Positions 13,208-21,438 of a stretch of DNA of 36,895 nucleotides are shown here, one piece after another. The notes beneath the pieces were generated by a model. It did not search any database. It worked only from the letters and a program-made list of their open reading frames with translations, and was not told where the DNA came from. The stretch comes from a virus. The translations under genes and the position numbers were made by a program. The stretch covers positions 1 to 36,895 of IMG/VR virus record IMGVR_UViG_3300044646_001461. One strand, 5' to 3'. The stretch's first letter is position 1; every line of letters begins with the position of its first letter.

Positions 13208-16153
13208 TTAGGCGGGTTGGAGGATTGGTTTTGCTGAAGTCCAGCAATGTTGGAGGGTGGAGAGGACGAGGCGGGCGAGGGCTCGGCGGGCTGGGGTGTT
13301 GATGCGGCGGGCGATGGATTCGCCGTGCTGCATGTAGGCGGCGACAAACCACTCGGGGGCGTGGGTGAGCATGCTGTCGCGGAAGTCGATCCAGCGGGGG
13401 TTATTTTCTCCCCATGCGGCGCGGGCTACCCAGCACATGTATCCAGCTCCACCGCCACCGGCTGCTCCCATGGCTCCACCTATTACAGCCCCAGCTAATG
13501 TGCCTATTCCAGGAACTACGCTTCCCATGGCTGCGCCAGCTAAAGCTCCACCGGCCATGCCTACGCCTGCACCGATGGCGGCATTGCCTGCTTTGTTTGT
13601 TGACCCACCCACGACTCCTGCTCCTCGCAGGGCGGCTTGGTTGTTCATCCAAGAGTTGTAGATCGAAGCCTGCATGTTGGTGTTGGTGTTATAGAGGTCG
13701 GAACCGTAGGTCATGGTGTTGCCATAGCTCTGGCCGATCATCGAGGCGGCGTTGCCTTGGCTGGCTATGGGGATGTTGCTGCCGAGGGCGCGTTGGTAGG
13801 GGTCGAGGGCGACATTGGCTTGGGCGAGGCCGAGGTTGTTCGCGTATTGATTTTGGGCGATGCCTGCTTGCTGGCCGTAGAGGGAGCCGAGCATGCTTTG
13901 CTGGCCCGAAAATTGGTTGAAATTCTGGCTGGCGACTCCTTGGAGGAAATTCTGATTGGCGTAGTTCGCGTTGTAGTTTGCCGATTGGTTCGCCTGCTGG
14001 GCGGCGAGGTTTTGGCTGCTGTTGTATTGGGCGGCGTTGAGGTTGGCCGATTGGTTGGCGAGGTTGGCCTGTTGGGCGTAGCCTGCATCGGCCATGGCGC
14101 GTTGCTGCGCGGCGTCGTAGGACGCGGCGTTGGCCTGCTGCTGGAATCCGGCGGAGGCCATGTTGGCGGCTTGCTGGTTGGCGGTGTTGAACTGGCCTGT
14201 CTGAAATGCGGTCTGCTGGTTTGCCAGGGCGGCTTGAAGCCCGCCCTGCTGCGCAAATTCAGCGGCTCGGGCGTTCGCGGATTGGTTGGCTTGCTGTGCT
14301 TGGAGACCGGCAGATTGGTTGGCGAGGCGGCTTTGCTGTAAGAGCTGGGCGTTTGTTTGGCCTAATGTGAGACCCGCAGATTGGTTTGCCAGAGCGGCTT
14401 GAAGACCGCTTTGCTGCTGAAACTCAGCGGCTCGAGCGTTGGCGGCTTGGTTGGCTTGCTGTGCGGCGAGTTGGTTTTGGGCCGATTGGATAGAGGCGGC
14501 TTGCCGTAGCTGGGCGTTCGTCTGGCCTAATGTGAGACCCGCAGATTGGTTTGCCAGAGCGGCTCGAAGTGAGGCGTCTTGGTTTGCCAGGGCTGCGGCT
14601 TGGGAAAATTGAGCGTCCTGACTTGCGCTTTGGAAACCCAAACTTTGGTTGGAAAGACCGGCCTGTTGTGCGTAACCGGCCTCGGCGAGCACTCGCTGTT
14701 GTTCGTTTTGGTTGGTGGTGAGGTTGGCCTGCTGCTGGAGCTGGGCTTGCTGGAGGGATCGGTTGGCGGCGACGGATTGGTTGGCGAGCCCTGCTTGGAG
14801 TGAGCGGCCGACATTGCTCTCTTGGCGGCCCATGTAGGCTTGGTTGGCGGCTTGCTGGACGGCGGTGCCTTGTCCAAGGATATTACCTGCAAAGGTGCGG
14901 CGTTCGTTTTCCCTGGCAGTAGCGAAGCGGTCGCGGTTGAGAAGCTCGGCGGCCATGGCGGATTGGCCGAGGCCGAGGCCACGGGCAGAGGATGCGGCGC
15001 GGGAGGATTGGATGGCGTCGCGGCTTTGCTCGGCGGAGAGGGACCGGCCGAGGGCGAGGTCGTTGCTGGCTTGATCGCGGAGTTGCCCGTAGAGTCCATT
15101 GCCTCGGGCTTCGTTCATAAGGCCACGCTCGGCGGCGCTGGCGCGGATGTCGCGGGATGCGACATCCTGCGTGCGGCGGATGCGAGCGGCTTGCATGGGG
15201 TCCACCGAGGATACCTGTGTGCCTCCGACACGCTCGATGCCTCCTGTGGTGGCGGCGTTTATTTGCTGGGCGTTGACATCGGCCACGGCACCCGCTTGAG
15301 CGGCGCGGATGCGTTGGGCGCGGACTTGATCGGCTGCGTAGCCTGCTGGGCCTTGGACATCGGCCACGGCACCCGCTTGAGCGGCGCGGATGCGTTGGGC
15401 GCGGATTTGGTCAGGTGTGTAGCCTGCCGGGCTTTGCACATCGGCGACTTGTCCCATACTGGCAGCGTTGGCTTGAGCGGCTTGCATGTTGCCGACATTG
15501 GCAACGCGAGAGCCGGTCACCTGATCGGCGGCGACATTCTGGGAGGAAATTTGGTCGGGCCGGTAGAGCTGGCCGAGGGCCAGCTGGTTCAGCCGGGCTT
15601 GGGCGGGGTCGTTGTAGGCGGCTACGCGGTCGGCGGTCTGGCCGACTTGGTTGTAGCTTTGCCCGAGTTGGGCGGCCGAGGTTCCGGCGTCGCGGATGTT
15701 TTGGTTGGCGGCGGCGGTGTAGGTGCTGTCTTCGAGCTTCTTGGCGATGTCGCCGGTGTTCTCAATGGCTTGGTCGCTGAGGCGGCCTGCGGTATCGACG
15801 GTGGTGTTGGCCTGAGCCTGGGCGTTTTCCCTTGCATACTGGCTGATTGCCCCCATTTCTTCGGCGAGGCTGCGCTGCTGCGGGGCAGGCGGGGCGCTCA
15901 TGCCGCCCATGCCCATGCCGCCGGTGGACCTTCCGCCGGTGGACATGGCGTTGTTGCCGCCGCTCATGGCGTTGGACATTGCTGACCCTGTTGACCCTGT
16001 TGACATGGCGTTGTTGCCGGACATGGCGTTGCCGCCCATGTTGTTGTCGGACATGGCTGCACTCATTGCGGGGGCTGCGCTCATTGCGCCACCGCCACCA
16101 CCTCCGCCGGACATTCCTCCTCCACCGCCGCCGCTGCTCATGTTCATTGCCAT
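13208..16153 (-). CDS. Large repetitive virion protein with glycine zipper (981 aa)
   Basis: It starts MAMNMSSGGGGGGMSGGG at 16153; a longer frame is rejected as Arg/Pro-rich shadow of the SET gene. Residues 1-85 are Gly/Met/Ser/Asn low complexity. A long Ala/Gln/Asn-rich region carries internal repeats (LANQSAGLTLGQTNAQL occurs twice, 55 residues apart; RAQRIRAAQAGAVADV twice, 27 apart). Near the C-terminus is a glycine zipper (AAMGSVVPGIGTLAGAVIGG) likely to insert in membrane, then a conserved-looking tail (CWVARAAWGENNPRWIDFR, HAPEWFVAAYMQHGESIARR) of a type found in phage virion proteins. It probably sits in or is ejected through the tail. Confidence 0.75.
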   Translation of the reverse strand: MAMNMSSGGGGGGMSGGGGGGGAMSAAPAMSAAMSDNNMGGNAMSGNNAMSTGSTGSAMSNAMSGGNNAMSTGGRSTGGMGMGGMSAPPAPQQRSLAEEMGAISQYARENAQAQANTTVDTAGRLSDQAIENTGDIAKKLEDSTYTAAANQNIRDAGTSAAQLGQSYNQVGQTADRVAAYNDPAQARLNQLALGQLYRPDQISSQNVAADQVTGSRVANVGNMQAAQANAASMGQVADVQSPAGYTPDQIRAQRIRAAQAGAVADVQGPAGYAADQVRAQRIRAAQAGAVADVNAQQINAATTGGIERVGGTQVSSVDPMQAARIRRTQDVASRDIRASAAERGLMNEARGNGLYGQLRDQASNDLALGRSLSAEQSRDAIQSSRAASSARGLGLGQSAMAAELLNRDRFATARENERRTFAGNILGQGTAVQQAANQAYMGRQESNVGRSLQAGLANQSVAANRSLQQAQLQQQANLTTNQNEQQRVLAEAGYAQQAGLSNQSLGFQSASQDAQFSQAAALANQDASLRAALANQSAGLTLGQTNAQLRQAASIQSAQNQLAAQQANQAANARAAEFQQQSGLQAALANQSAGLTLGQTNAQLLQQSRLANQSAGLQAQQANQSANARAAEFAQQGGLQAALANQQTAFQTGQFNTANQQAANMASAGFQQQANAASYDAAQQRAMADAGYAQQANLANQSANLNAAQYNSSQNLAAQQANQSANYNANYANQNFLQGVASQNFNQFSGQQSMLGSLYGQQAGIAQNQYANNLGLAQANVALDPYQRALGSNIPIASQGNAASMIGQSYGNTMTYGSDLYNTNTNMQASIYNSWMNNQAALRGAGVVGGSTNKAGNAAIGAGVGMAGGALAGAAMGSVVPGIGTLAGAVIGGAMGAAGGGGAGYMCWVARAAWGENNPRWIDFRDSMLTHAPEWFVAAYMQHGESIARRINTPARRALARLVLSTLQHCWTSAKPILQPA
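14345..14570. repeat. 55-codon tandem repeat inside the repetitive virion gene
   Basis: About 60 bases starting near 14345 recur near 14510 with only a few changes (cctaatgtgagacccgcaga is identical in both). The offset is 165 bp, which preserves reading frame. Many shorter degenerate copies of the same Ala-Asn-Gln unit lie on either side. Confidence 0.7.
15276..15436. repeat. 27-codon tandem repeat inside the repetitive virion gene
   Basis: A roughly 81-bp unit is present twice in direct tandem. The first 50 bases of each copy (from gacatcggccacggcacccg) are nearly identical. At the protein level the unit is RAQRIRAAQAGAVADV plus a spacer, followed by a more degenerate third copy. Confidence 0.65.
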
Positions 16154-16158
16154 AGTAT

Positions 16159-16557
16159 TTAGTCTTTCTGGAAGGATGCGGCGTTTTCTTCGCCGTAGTT
16201 GAGGGTGATCTCTTCGCCTGCGGCGATGTCGCGCAGGGCGTAGTGCCGCATGAGTTCGTTTACCTGGTCGATCTCGTGGGAGGCGTTGGGGGTGTCGTGG
16301 TGGTTGTAGAGGGGGGCGAGGCCGAAGCCGAGGATGCTGGTGGCGTCGTCGAGGTAGTAGCTGTAGGTCTCGCAGGCTGGGGCTTTGGCGAGTTGCTTCT
16401 TGGGCACGCAGGCGTAGGGGGCCTCCTCGAGCACTTCGTGCTTGGCGATGGGAGCCGTGGCGAAGACGCCCCACCGGTGCAAGGGAGACCGGCGCACGGC
16501 GAGCTTCGTCGCGTGGTAGGGCTCGGGACGGAGCATGGTGGGAGCGGGCGCGGTCAT
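16159..16557 (-). CDS. SET-domain protein (putative protein-lysine methyltransferase)
   Basis: The 132-aa product is nearly all SET domain: HRWGVFATAPIAKHEVL (residues 27-43, the G-x-G-like AdoMet strand), NHHDTPNA (85-92, the NHxCxPN pseudoknot motif) and GEEITLNYG (114-122, the catalytic ITxxYG motif with Tyr121). SET enzymes transfer methyl from S-adenosylmethionine to lysine. There is no post-SET cysteine cluster. The start at 16557 is fixed by an ATGA overlap with the tail-collar gene; a frame from 16569 would add four residues inside that gene. It sits between fibre and internal virion genes, so it may act on a virion or host protein; the substrate is unknown. Confidence 0.88.
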   Translation of the reverse strand: MTAPAPTMLRPEPYHATKLAVRRSPLHRWGVFATAPIAKHEVLEEAPYACVPKKQLAKAPACETYSYYLDDATSILGFGLAPLYNHHDTPNASHEIDQVNELMRHYALRDIAAGEEITLNYGEENAASFQKD

Positions 16558-17795
16558 GTTTTGATGCAATACATCATTGCGATGTTTTTTGGACGAGTTT
16601 CTGTGCCAAGATTAGTTTGTATTGCGATGGAAACATTAGGAAATCCAGTAGATACATTGATATCTGTAACAGTCGTAGATGACCCAGTTGATCTGCCTCC
16701 TTGAATCTCTTGAACACTTAAAACGCAAGTTCCAGCGGAAAAAGTTACCGGATGATTATGAGCCTTTACATCATCGCTTTGTTTTATTGCAAATGACCCG
16801 GAAGCTGTTCCGTCAGAGTTAGTCCCACTGCCACGAATAAAGTATCCGCAAAGATCAGGCAGATTAAATGTGGTGCTTCCGTCACCGCTGCCATAAGAAA
16901 CTCCAATTTTGCTATGAAGATTACTATAAGTCGATCTGCTCACAGCAGAACCATTACATTCAAGCCAGCCATCCGGGATGCCTGCTAAGGCATCAAAAGC
17001 AAAAGCCACAACGGAACCAGTTGGAACCAATGTTTCTTGAACTGCTTGGACAAGTTTTGAAAATGATACAGACGAGTCTATCGGCGTCCTTGCATCCGAG
17101 AGACGAGAGTCGGTCGTGATGACGGCCGTGCCGGTGATGGCGCTTGGCGCGATGCCGCTGGCAGGTGCATAGCTTCCAGACGCTTGCTTGCCTGCCAACA
17201 GAGTATTCATCTCCGACTCTGTGTAGTAACGGTCGTCGTGATTGTGGGCTGTCGGCGTCCTTGCATCCGAAAGGCGGGTGTCGTTGCCGATGCAGACGGT
17301 GGTAGCCGTGTTTCCGGTCGGAATGCGGGCGATGGCCAGTGTGCCTGCGTTAATTGCCGAGGCGTCGTGATTGTGTGCAGTCGGAGTTCTCGCATCGGAT
17401 AGGCGAGAATCGGTCGTGATAACTGCCGTGCCGGTAATGGCGCTTGGGGCGATTCCGGTAGAAGGGGCGTAACTCCCAGACGCTTGCTTGCCTGCGAGCA
17501 GAGTATTCATCTCCGTCTCGGTGTAATAGCGGTCGTCGTGCGTATGCGCGGTCGGAGTCCGCGAATCCGAGAGGCGCGAGTCGGTCGTGACGACTGCAGT
17601 TCCTTGCACCGCAGCGGGCAGCACCTTTCCTGCCGTGGTGATTTGCGCTAACTTCGTATCCGCGATGGCCGCATTGGCGGCGATGTCGGCATTGACGAGC
17701 GGCGAGAGTGTCGCGGCATCGACGAGTTGGTGGAGCTTTTCTGGCGTGACGAGTTCGCCGTTTACGAAGGTTTTGCCTTTGGTGATGGTTGCCAT
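16554..17795 (-). CDS. Tail fibre with phage tail-collar domain
   Basis: The 413-aa protein has a short N-terminus (MATITKGKTFVNGELVTPEK), repeat region with four copies of T-D/N-x-R-L-S-D-x-R-T-P (near residues 70, 128, 171 and 228) and two almost identical copies of HDDRYYTExEMNTLLAGKQ (85-103, 185-203), then a tail-collar domain at about 258-322 (IPDGWLECNG, DGSTTFNLPDLCGYFIRG). The C-terminal domain carries HNHPVTF. Such proteins form trimeric fibres that contact the host surface. The leader upstream carries an A/T-rich repeat shared with the fibre gene at 24418-24786. Confidence 0.9.
   Translation of the reverse strand: MATITKGKTFVNGELVTPEKLHQLVDAATLSPLVNADIAANAAIADTKLAQITTAGKVLPAAVQGTAVVTTDSRLSDSRTPTAHTHDDRYYTETEMNTLLAGKQASGSYAPSTGIAPSAITGTAVITTDSRLSDARTPTAHNHDASAINAGTLAIARIPTGNTATTVCIGNDTRLSDARTPTAHNHDDRYYTESEMNTLLAGKQASGSYAPASGIAPSAITGTAVITTDSRLSDARTPIDSSVSFSKLVQAVQETLVPTGSVVAFAFDALAGIPDGWLECNGSAVSRSTYSNLHSKIGVSYGSGDGSTTFNLPDLCGYFIRGSGTNSDGTASGSFAIKQSDDVKAHNHPVTFSAGTCVLSVQEIQGGRSTGSSTTVTDINVSTGFPNVSIAIQTNLGTETRPKNIAMMYCIKT
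17082..17543. repeat. Two 162-bp direct repeats, 300-bp period, in the tail-collar fibre gene
   Basis: Codons 85-138 (17382-17543) and 185-238 (17082-17243) encode nearly the same 54 residues. Such repeats permit length change of the fibre by recombination without frame loss. Confidence 0.75.
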
Positions 17796-17804
17796 GGGTG
17801 GGAG

Positions 17805-17868
17805 AGTTTTAAGTTTTAAGAATTAAGTTTTAAGCCTCTGTGTTCTCTGTGTGCTCTGTGGTTAATTC
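17805..17868. repeat. Intergenic repeat pair: A/T-rich 31-mer and CACAGAG-type repeat
   Basis: Bases 17805-17835 match 24792-24822 at 30 of 31 positions (agttttaagttttaag, then a or g, then attaagttttaagc). Directly beside it (17836-17868) is a ctctgtg/ctctgtgg repeat ending ggttaatt. Both lie just before the start codon of the fibre gene at 17795. Confidence 0.75.
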
Positions 17869-19763
17869 AAAGTTCGGGTTTCGGTGGGGTCGAGGGCGCT
17901 GCGGGTGGCTTCGGCAGAGATTTGGCGGAGGGTCGGGCGGCCTGTGAGGGTGTGGTATTCGAGGTCGAGGCCGGTCGCCTTCGTGCGGAGGGGGGCTTTG
18001 AGTGTGTAGTCTTCTTGCTCGCCCGAGGTATTGGCCAGGGTGGCGACTTGGAAATCCGCGTCGTAGTCGGTGGTGATGGCGCGGAGTTCGCAAGAGGCTT
18101 CGGCGGGCAGGAGCAGGGAGGCTTTGGCGCGGGTGAGGCGCTTGGTGTTGAGGCTTCCCCATCCGTAGCGGCGGGTCAGGAGATAGCCGGGAATGTCGGT
18201 GTAGAGGTCTTCGTCGTTGGCAAATGGCACCTCGTCGCCGGTGTCGAGTTCGTCGAGAAGGAAAAGGCTTCCGGTGCGGCTGGCGCAGTAGAGGCGGCGC
18301 GAGCTGTCGTATCCGGCAATGAGGAGTTCATCGAGCCCGAAGCTGTAAGTGTCGCGGGATTCCCATTGGGAATTAAGGGCATTCCACAGGAACAGGGTGT
18401 TGTTGGCTTCGGCGTCGGGGCCGATGGGCACGGCGAGGTAGTAGCGATTGTTCCACCATTTTCCTACGGCGAGGTGCGCGTAGTTGGTGTTGATCTCGTC
18501 GAGTTGGTCGGCGATGGGGTCGGAGAGGGGTTGGGTGTTGGCTCGGAGCTTTAGGTCGAGCTGGGTGTCGAGGCGGTAAACTCCGGCGTCGGAGAGGAAA
18601 AACACAAACTGCCCGGCGGTCACGATGCTGCGGCGGGCCACGCAGCCGATCTCGTCGGTGAGGAGCGTGAGGCGGGAGACGGCGGAATCGACGGTGAAGG
18701 TGTCGCCGGTGGCATTGGCCGAGTCGGTGAGGTTGGCGAGCCAGATGCTGTTCCGCATGAAGACGAGGGCCTGCCCCTCGACCCAAGGATGGATGGCGAC
18801 GAGGTAGTCGTTGCTGCCTTGGTTGGCGCGGAAAGATTGGAAGAAAGGGTCGTAGAGGTCGGGGTCGAGAACATCCGAGATCGCCACGCTGTCGCGGCCG
18901 TCGGGAATCCACAGGCGGTTGCCGATGTAGCTGGCCCAGCCGGTGGAGCGCAGGGTCTTGAAGGTCACGCCCTCGGCAGGCACGCCCGAGGTGGCGCGAT
19001 CAAAGTCTGCGGTTGAGCCGTCCCACCACAGCGGCGGCTTGACGCGGCGGATGGCGATGTTTGCCGAGGGGTCGGCGGGGGTGCCAGTGGGCACGGCGAT
19101 GGTAAAGGCATTGGCCGTAGCGGTGAGGATGTCATACTCATGCCCTTGGAAAGCCGCTTGGCTCCCCTCCTCTATCCGCACGCGCTGCCCGGCGGCGAGG
19201 CCATGGGCGGTGATGTGGACGGTGGCCGTGGTGCCGGAGACCGCGATGCCGCTGGCGGTGGTGTATTTCCAATCCCAGCCAGGGAGCGTCATGTCGGCCT
19301 CGCGCAGTAGGTAGAAACGGTTGAATGCCTGTATCGTCGAAACGCTGTCCGTGGGCTCGATGATCTCGTCAGATGCAGTGCCAGTGGCGGGATAGTTGAT
19401 CTCCTCGATAGGCTCGTCTTGCCGGTAAAGAAAAGCCGAGGTCGGCCCGCAGAGGACGATGTATTCATTTTCATCGTCGTAATTTGGCGAGCTGAAAACG
19501 CCGCTGGCGAAGATGCCGCCAGAGTAGATCGTGCGCACACGGGCATTGGCATCCAGCACAAATGGGAGAGTGAGAGGCTGCGTGCCCGCAGAGATGCCAT
19601 CACCCAGCCGCTTCGCGCCTTTGCGGGTCTGCGCCACGCCTCGGTCAAGTCGCATGTTTTCGCAATACTGGACCATGCCCGCTTGCAACTGGAGCGGGTT
19701 CAAGCGGGAGGCCATGCCGAGGAATCCGGCATCGCCTTCGACTATGGTCTGATCGTCTGGCAT
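17862..19763 (-). CDS. Tail hub / head-completion protein, probable P22 gp10-like beta-propeller
   Basis: The 633-aa protein is beta-rich with repeated short blade-like segments (FNRFYLLREADMTLPGWDWK, SYIGNRLWIPDGRDSVAISD, GQALVFMRNSIWLANL, GQFVFFLSDAGVYRLD, WWNNRYYLAVPIG, YCASRTGSLFLLDEL). This pattern, with an N-terminal segment listing 'CENMRLDRGVAQTRKGAKRL', is that of podoviral 'stabilisation' proteins that close the portal and hold the tail. The start at 19763 immediately follows the stop of the upstream gene. The family call is from memory of the pattern, not from a search. Confidence 0.7.
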   Translation of the reverse strand: MPDDQTIVEGDAGFLGMASRLNPLQLQAGMVQYCENMRLDRGVAQTRKGAKRLGDGISAGTQPLTLPFVLDANARVRTIYSGGIFASGVFSSPNYDDENEYIVLCGPTSAFLYRQDEPIEEINYPATGTASDEIIEPTDSVSTIQAFNRFYLLREADMTLPGWDWKYTTASGIAVSGTTATVHITAHGLAAGQRVRIEEGSQAAFQGHEYDILTATANAFTIAVPTGTPADPSANIAIRRVKPPLWWDGSTADFDRATSGVPAEGVTFKTLRSTGWASYIGNRLWIPDGRDSVAISDVLDPDLYDPFFQSFRANQGSNDYLVAIHPWVEGQALVFMRNSIWLANLTDSANATGDTFTVDSAVSRLTLLTDEIGCVARRSIVTAGQFVFFLSDAGVYRLDTQLDLKLRANTQPLSDPIADQLDEINTNYAHLAVGKWWNNRYYLAVPIGPDAEANNTLFLWNALNSQWESRDTYSFGLDELLIAGYDSSRRLYCASRTGSLFLLDELDTGDEVPFANDEDLYTDIPGYLLTRRYGWGSLNTKRLTRAKASLLLPAEASCELRAITTDYDADFQVATLANTSGEQEDYTLKAPLRTKATGLDLEYHTLTGRPTLRQISAEATRSALDPTETRTLN

Positions 19764-20204
19764 CTACCTTCTATTGTGCGGAGCCTTGTCAAGTAGCCCT
19801 CGGATGGCGGCTACGCTTAGGCGCATTCTGTTGTTTGTGCTGAACAGATCCTTGATGGCGCTGGCTGTTTTGTGCGGGTGGGCGAGGATTTTCTGGCGAA
19901 CTTTGGGCAACAGGTCGGCGGGGATGCCAGGGATAGAGTCTGGGGTTTTGTCAGAAACTTGTGGGCTTTTTTCCGAGATAACCTTTCCGGTCTTTTGCCG
20001 ATATCCGGTCTGGTAGAGGAGTTGTCTGCTGCCGGGTTGCCAGTGGGGGAAGTTTTGTTTCTCGACGAGGCCGTCGCGGATCGAGGCGGCGAGGATTTTT
20101 GGGACTTCGCTTGGTTCGCAGTCGAGGTCGGCGGCGATTTCGTCGGCGGTGCTCCAGCCGGGCGGGAGTGAGTTGGATTTTTTGGCAAGGTGTTTCCAGG
20201 TCAT
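19764..20204 (-). CDS. Winged-helix-like phage protein of unknown function
   Basis: The 146-aa product begins MTWKHLAKKSNSLPPGWSTA and has a segment WSTADEIAADLDCEPSEVPK followed by 'ILAASIRDGLVEKQNF', which reads like a winged-helix domain (helix, helix, recognition helix, wing). The C-terminal half has 'HPHKTASAIKDLFSTNNRM', possibly a second HTH. It overlaps the metallophosphoesterase gene by ATGA at its start and abuts the hub gene at its end. Function is unknown. Confidence 0.6.
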   Translation of the reverse strand: MTWKHLAKKSNSLPPGWSTADEIAADLDCEPSEVPKILAASIRDGLVEKQNFPHWQPGSRQLLYQTGYRQKTGKVISEKSPQVSDKTPDSIPGIPADLLPKVRQKILAHPHKTASAIKDLFSTNNRMRLSVAAIRGLLDKAPHNRR

Positions 20205-21208
20205 AGGTAGATGGGGGAGGTCATGGTGCGGCCGCGTTTCTTATCGAGCAGAAAATAGGTCTGCGTCGGTGGCTCGTAGCTGGCTTTGATCGAGAGGGCG
20301 TAGGCGTTGTAGCCGATGAGGCTGCCGTTGCAGAGCCAGTGGCGGTTCTGCTGGTATTGGTGCCAGTGGCCGAAGAGATCAAGGTCGGCTCGGTTCGGCG
20401 ACTTATTCCATGAAGCTATTGCTTTTTCGGTAGGGATCGTGAGGCCCCCGATGCCGCCTTGAAATTTCAAACCGTCCCCATGATGGAATCGCAGGCGGCG
20501 GTCGAAGACCGTCATAAAGTTGAAGTAGGAATCCGCAATCTGCCATTCGATCTGCTGGTCGCCGTGAAAGCGGCCTTCGAGAATTTTGTAGAGGAGCCAT
20601 TCGTAAGAGTGCGCGGCACCTGTGGCGTGGCGGGGCTTCACGGTGGTGCGTCCGTGGTTGCCGTAAGAGGTCGGAATGAGGATGCGCTTGAAGTGGGGCT
20701 TGAGCGTGGCGAGGCCGTCTGCGAGGCGGTCTTGCAGCCAGAGGATGACTTGCGTGGGCGTCTTGCTGTTAGACTCGGCGAGCTCTTCGTGAATCATGCC
20801 GGTCATGAGGTCGCCGCCGAGCCAGAGGATGAGGTCGTCGATCTTGGCCCCGCCGCGCTCGATTTCGGTGAGGCGGCAAATGGTGCTGAAAAATTTTTCG
20901 ATGCGGGTCTTGGCGATGGGGAGGCGGTATTCGTTGAGGCCGTTGACCGATGCCGCTTCCACGGTTTCTTCCACATGCCAATCGCTGGCCAGCGCGATGG
21001 CGACGGCCTCGGCTTTGTCGTTCATCGAGACCGAGAGCGGCTGCGGGCGGATGCGTGTCTTGCCGAGCGAGAGCGCGATGCCGAGTTGCTTCTCCAACGA
21101 CTCGACGCTGGCTTGGTATTGAGCGAGTTTTGCTTTAAGCGCATCGACCTCGGTCTTGTGGGCTTTGTCCGCTTGCTCGCGGGCTATGGAACTCCATGAT
21201 GTTTTCAT
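20201..21208 (-). CDS. Calcineurin-like metallophosphoesterase
   Basis: The 335-aa protein has an N-terminal coiled coil (residues 10-45) and a metallophosphoesterase core: SDWH (75-78; Asp76, His78), LGGD (130-133), SYGNHGR (181-187), FHHGD (241-245) and GHWH (280-283). These match the metal-binding motifs D-x-H, G-D, G-N-H, H and G-H-x-H of the family, which hydrolyses phosphoesters with two metal ions. Start 21208 is supported by GGAGG 5 bases upstream and an ATGA overlap with the acidic gene; a longer frame is Arg-rich shadow. Such enzymes occur in phage late regions; the substrate is unknown. Confidence 0.88.
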   Translation of the reverse strand: MKTSWSSIAREQADKAHKTEVDALKAKLAQYQASVESLEKQLGIALSLGKTRIRPQPLSVSMNDKAEAVAIALASDWHVEETVEAASVNGLNEYRLPIAKTRIEKFFSTICRLTEIERGGAKIDDLILWLGGDLMTGMIHEELAESNSKTPTQVILWLQDRLADGLATLKPHFKRILIPTSYGNHGRTTVKPRHATGAAHSYEWLLYKILEGRFHGDQQIEWQIADSYFNFMTVFDRRLRFHHGDGLKFQGGIGGLTIPTEKAIASWNKSPNRADLDLFGHWHQYQQNRHWLCNGSLIGYNAYALSIKASYEPPTQTYFLLDKKRGRTMTSPIYL

Positions 21209-21438
21209 ACTTCCTCCTCTTCTTCTTCGTCGTCTTCCATGGGGAACAAAATGTCGCTGGTCCTGTCGGCCAGTGCTTCGACGGCGTATTGGTTCCCGAA
21301 TTTCAAATCCATGTGGTAGGTCGTGCCGCCCTCTTCCCAAGAGACCACTGCGAGACCGACATCGAATTGCTCGACGAGTTCCTTGCGGATGCGCTCCAGC
21401 ACGGCTTTTCGGGTGGCGGGCTTGCGTTTGGCGCTCAT
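21205..21438 (-). CDS. Small protein with poly-acidic tail
   Basis: The 77-aa product begins MSAKRKPATRKAVLERIRKE, has a beta-like middle (GLAVVSWEEGGTTYHMDLKF) and ends in PMEDDEEEEEEV. The basic start and acidic end suggest a charged interaction protein. ATGA overlaps both the endolysin gene upstream and the phosphoesterase gene downstream; ATG 21438 is chosen for that reason. No family was recognised. Confidence 0.7.
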   Translation of the reverse strand: MSAKRKPATRKAVLERIRKELVEQFDVGLAVVSWEEGGTTYHMDLKFGNQYAVEALADRTSDILFPMEDDEEEEEEV

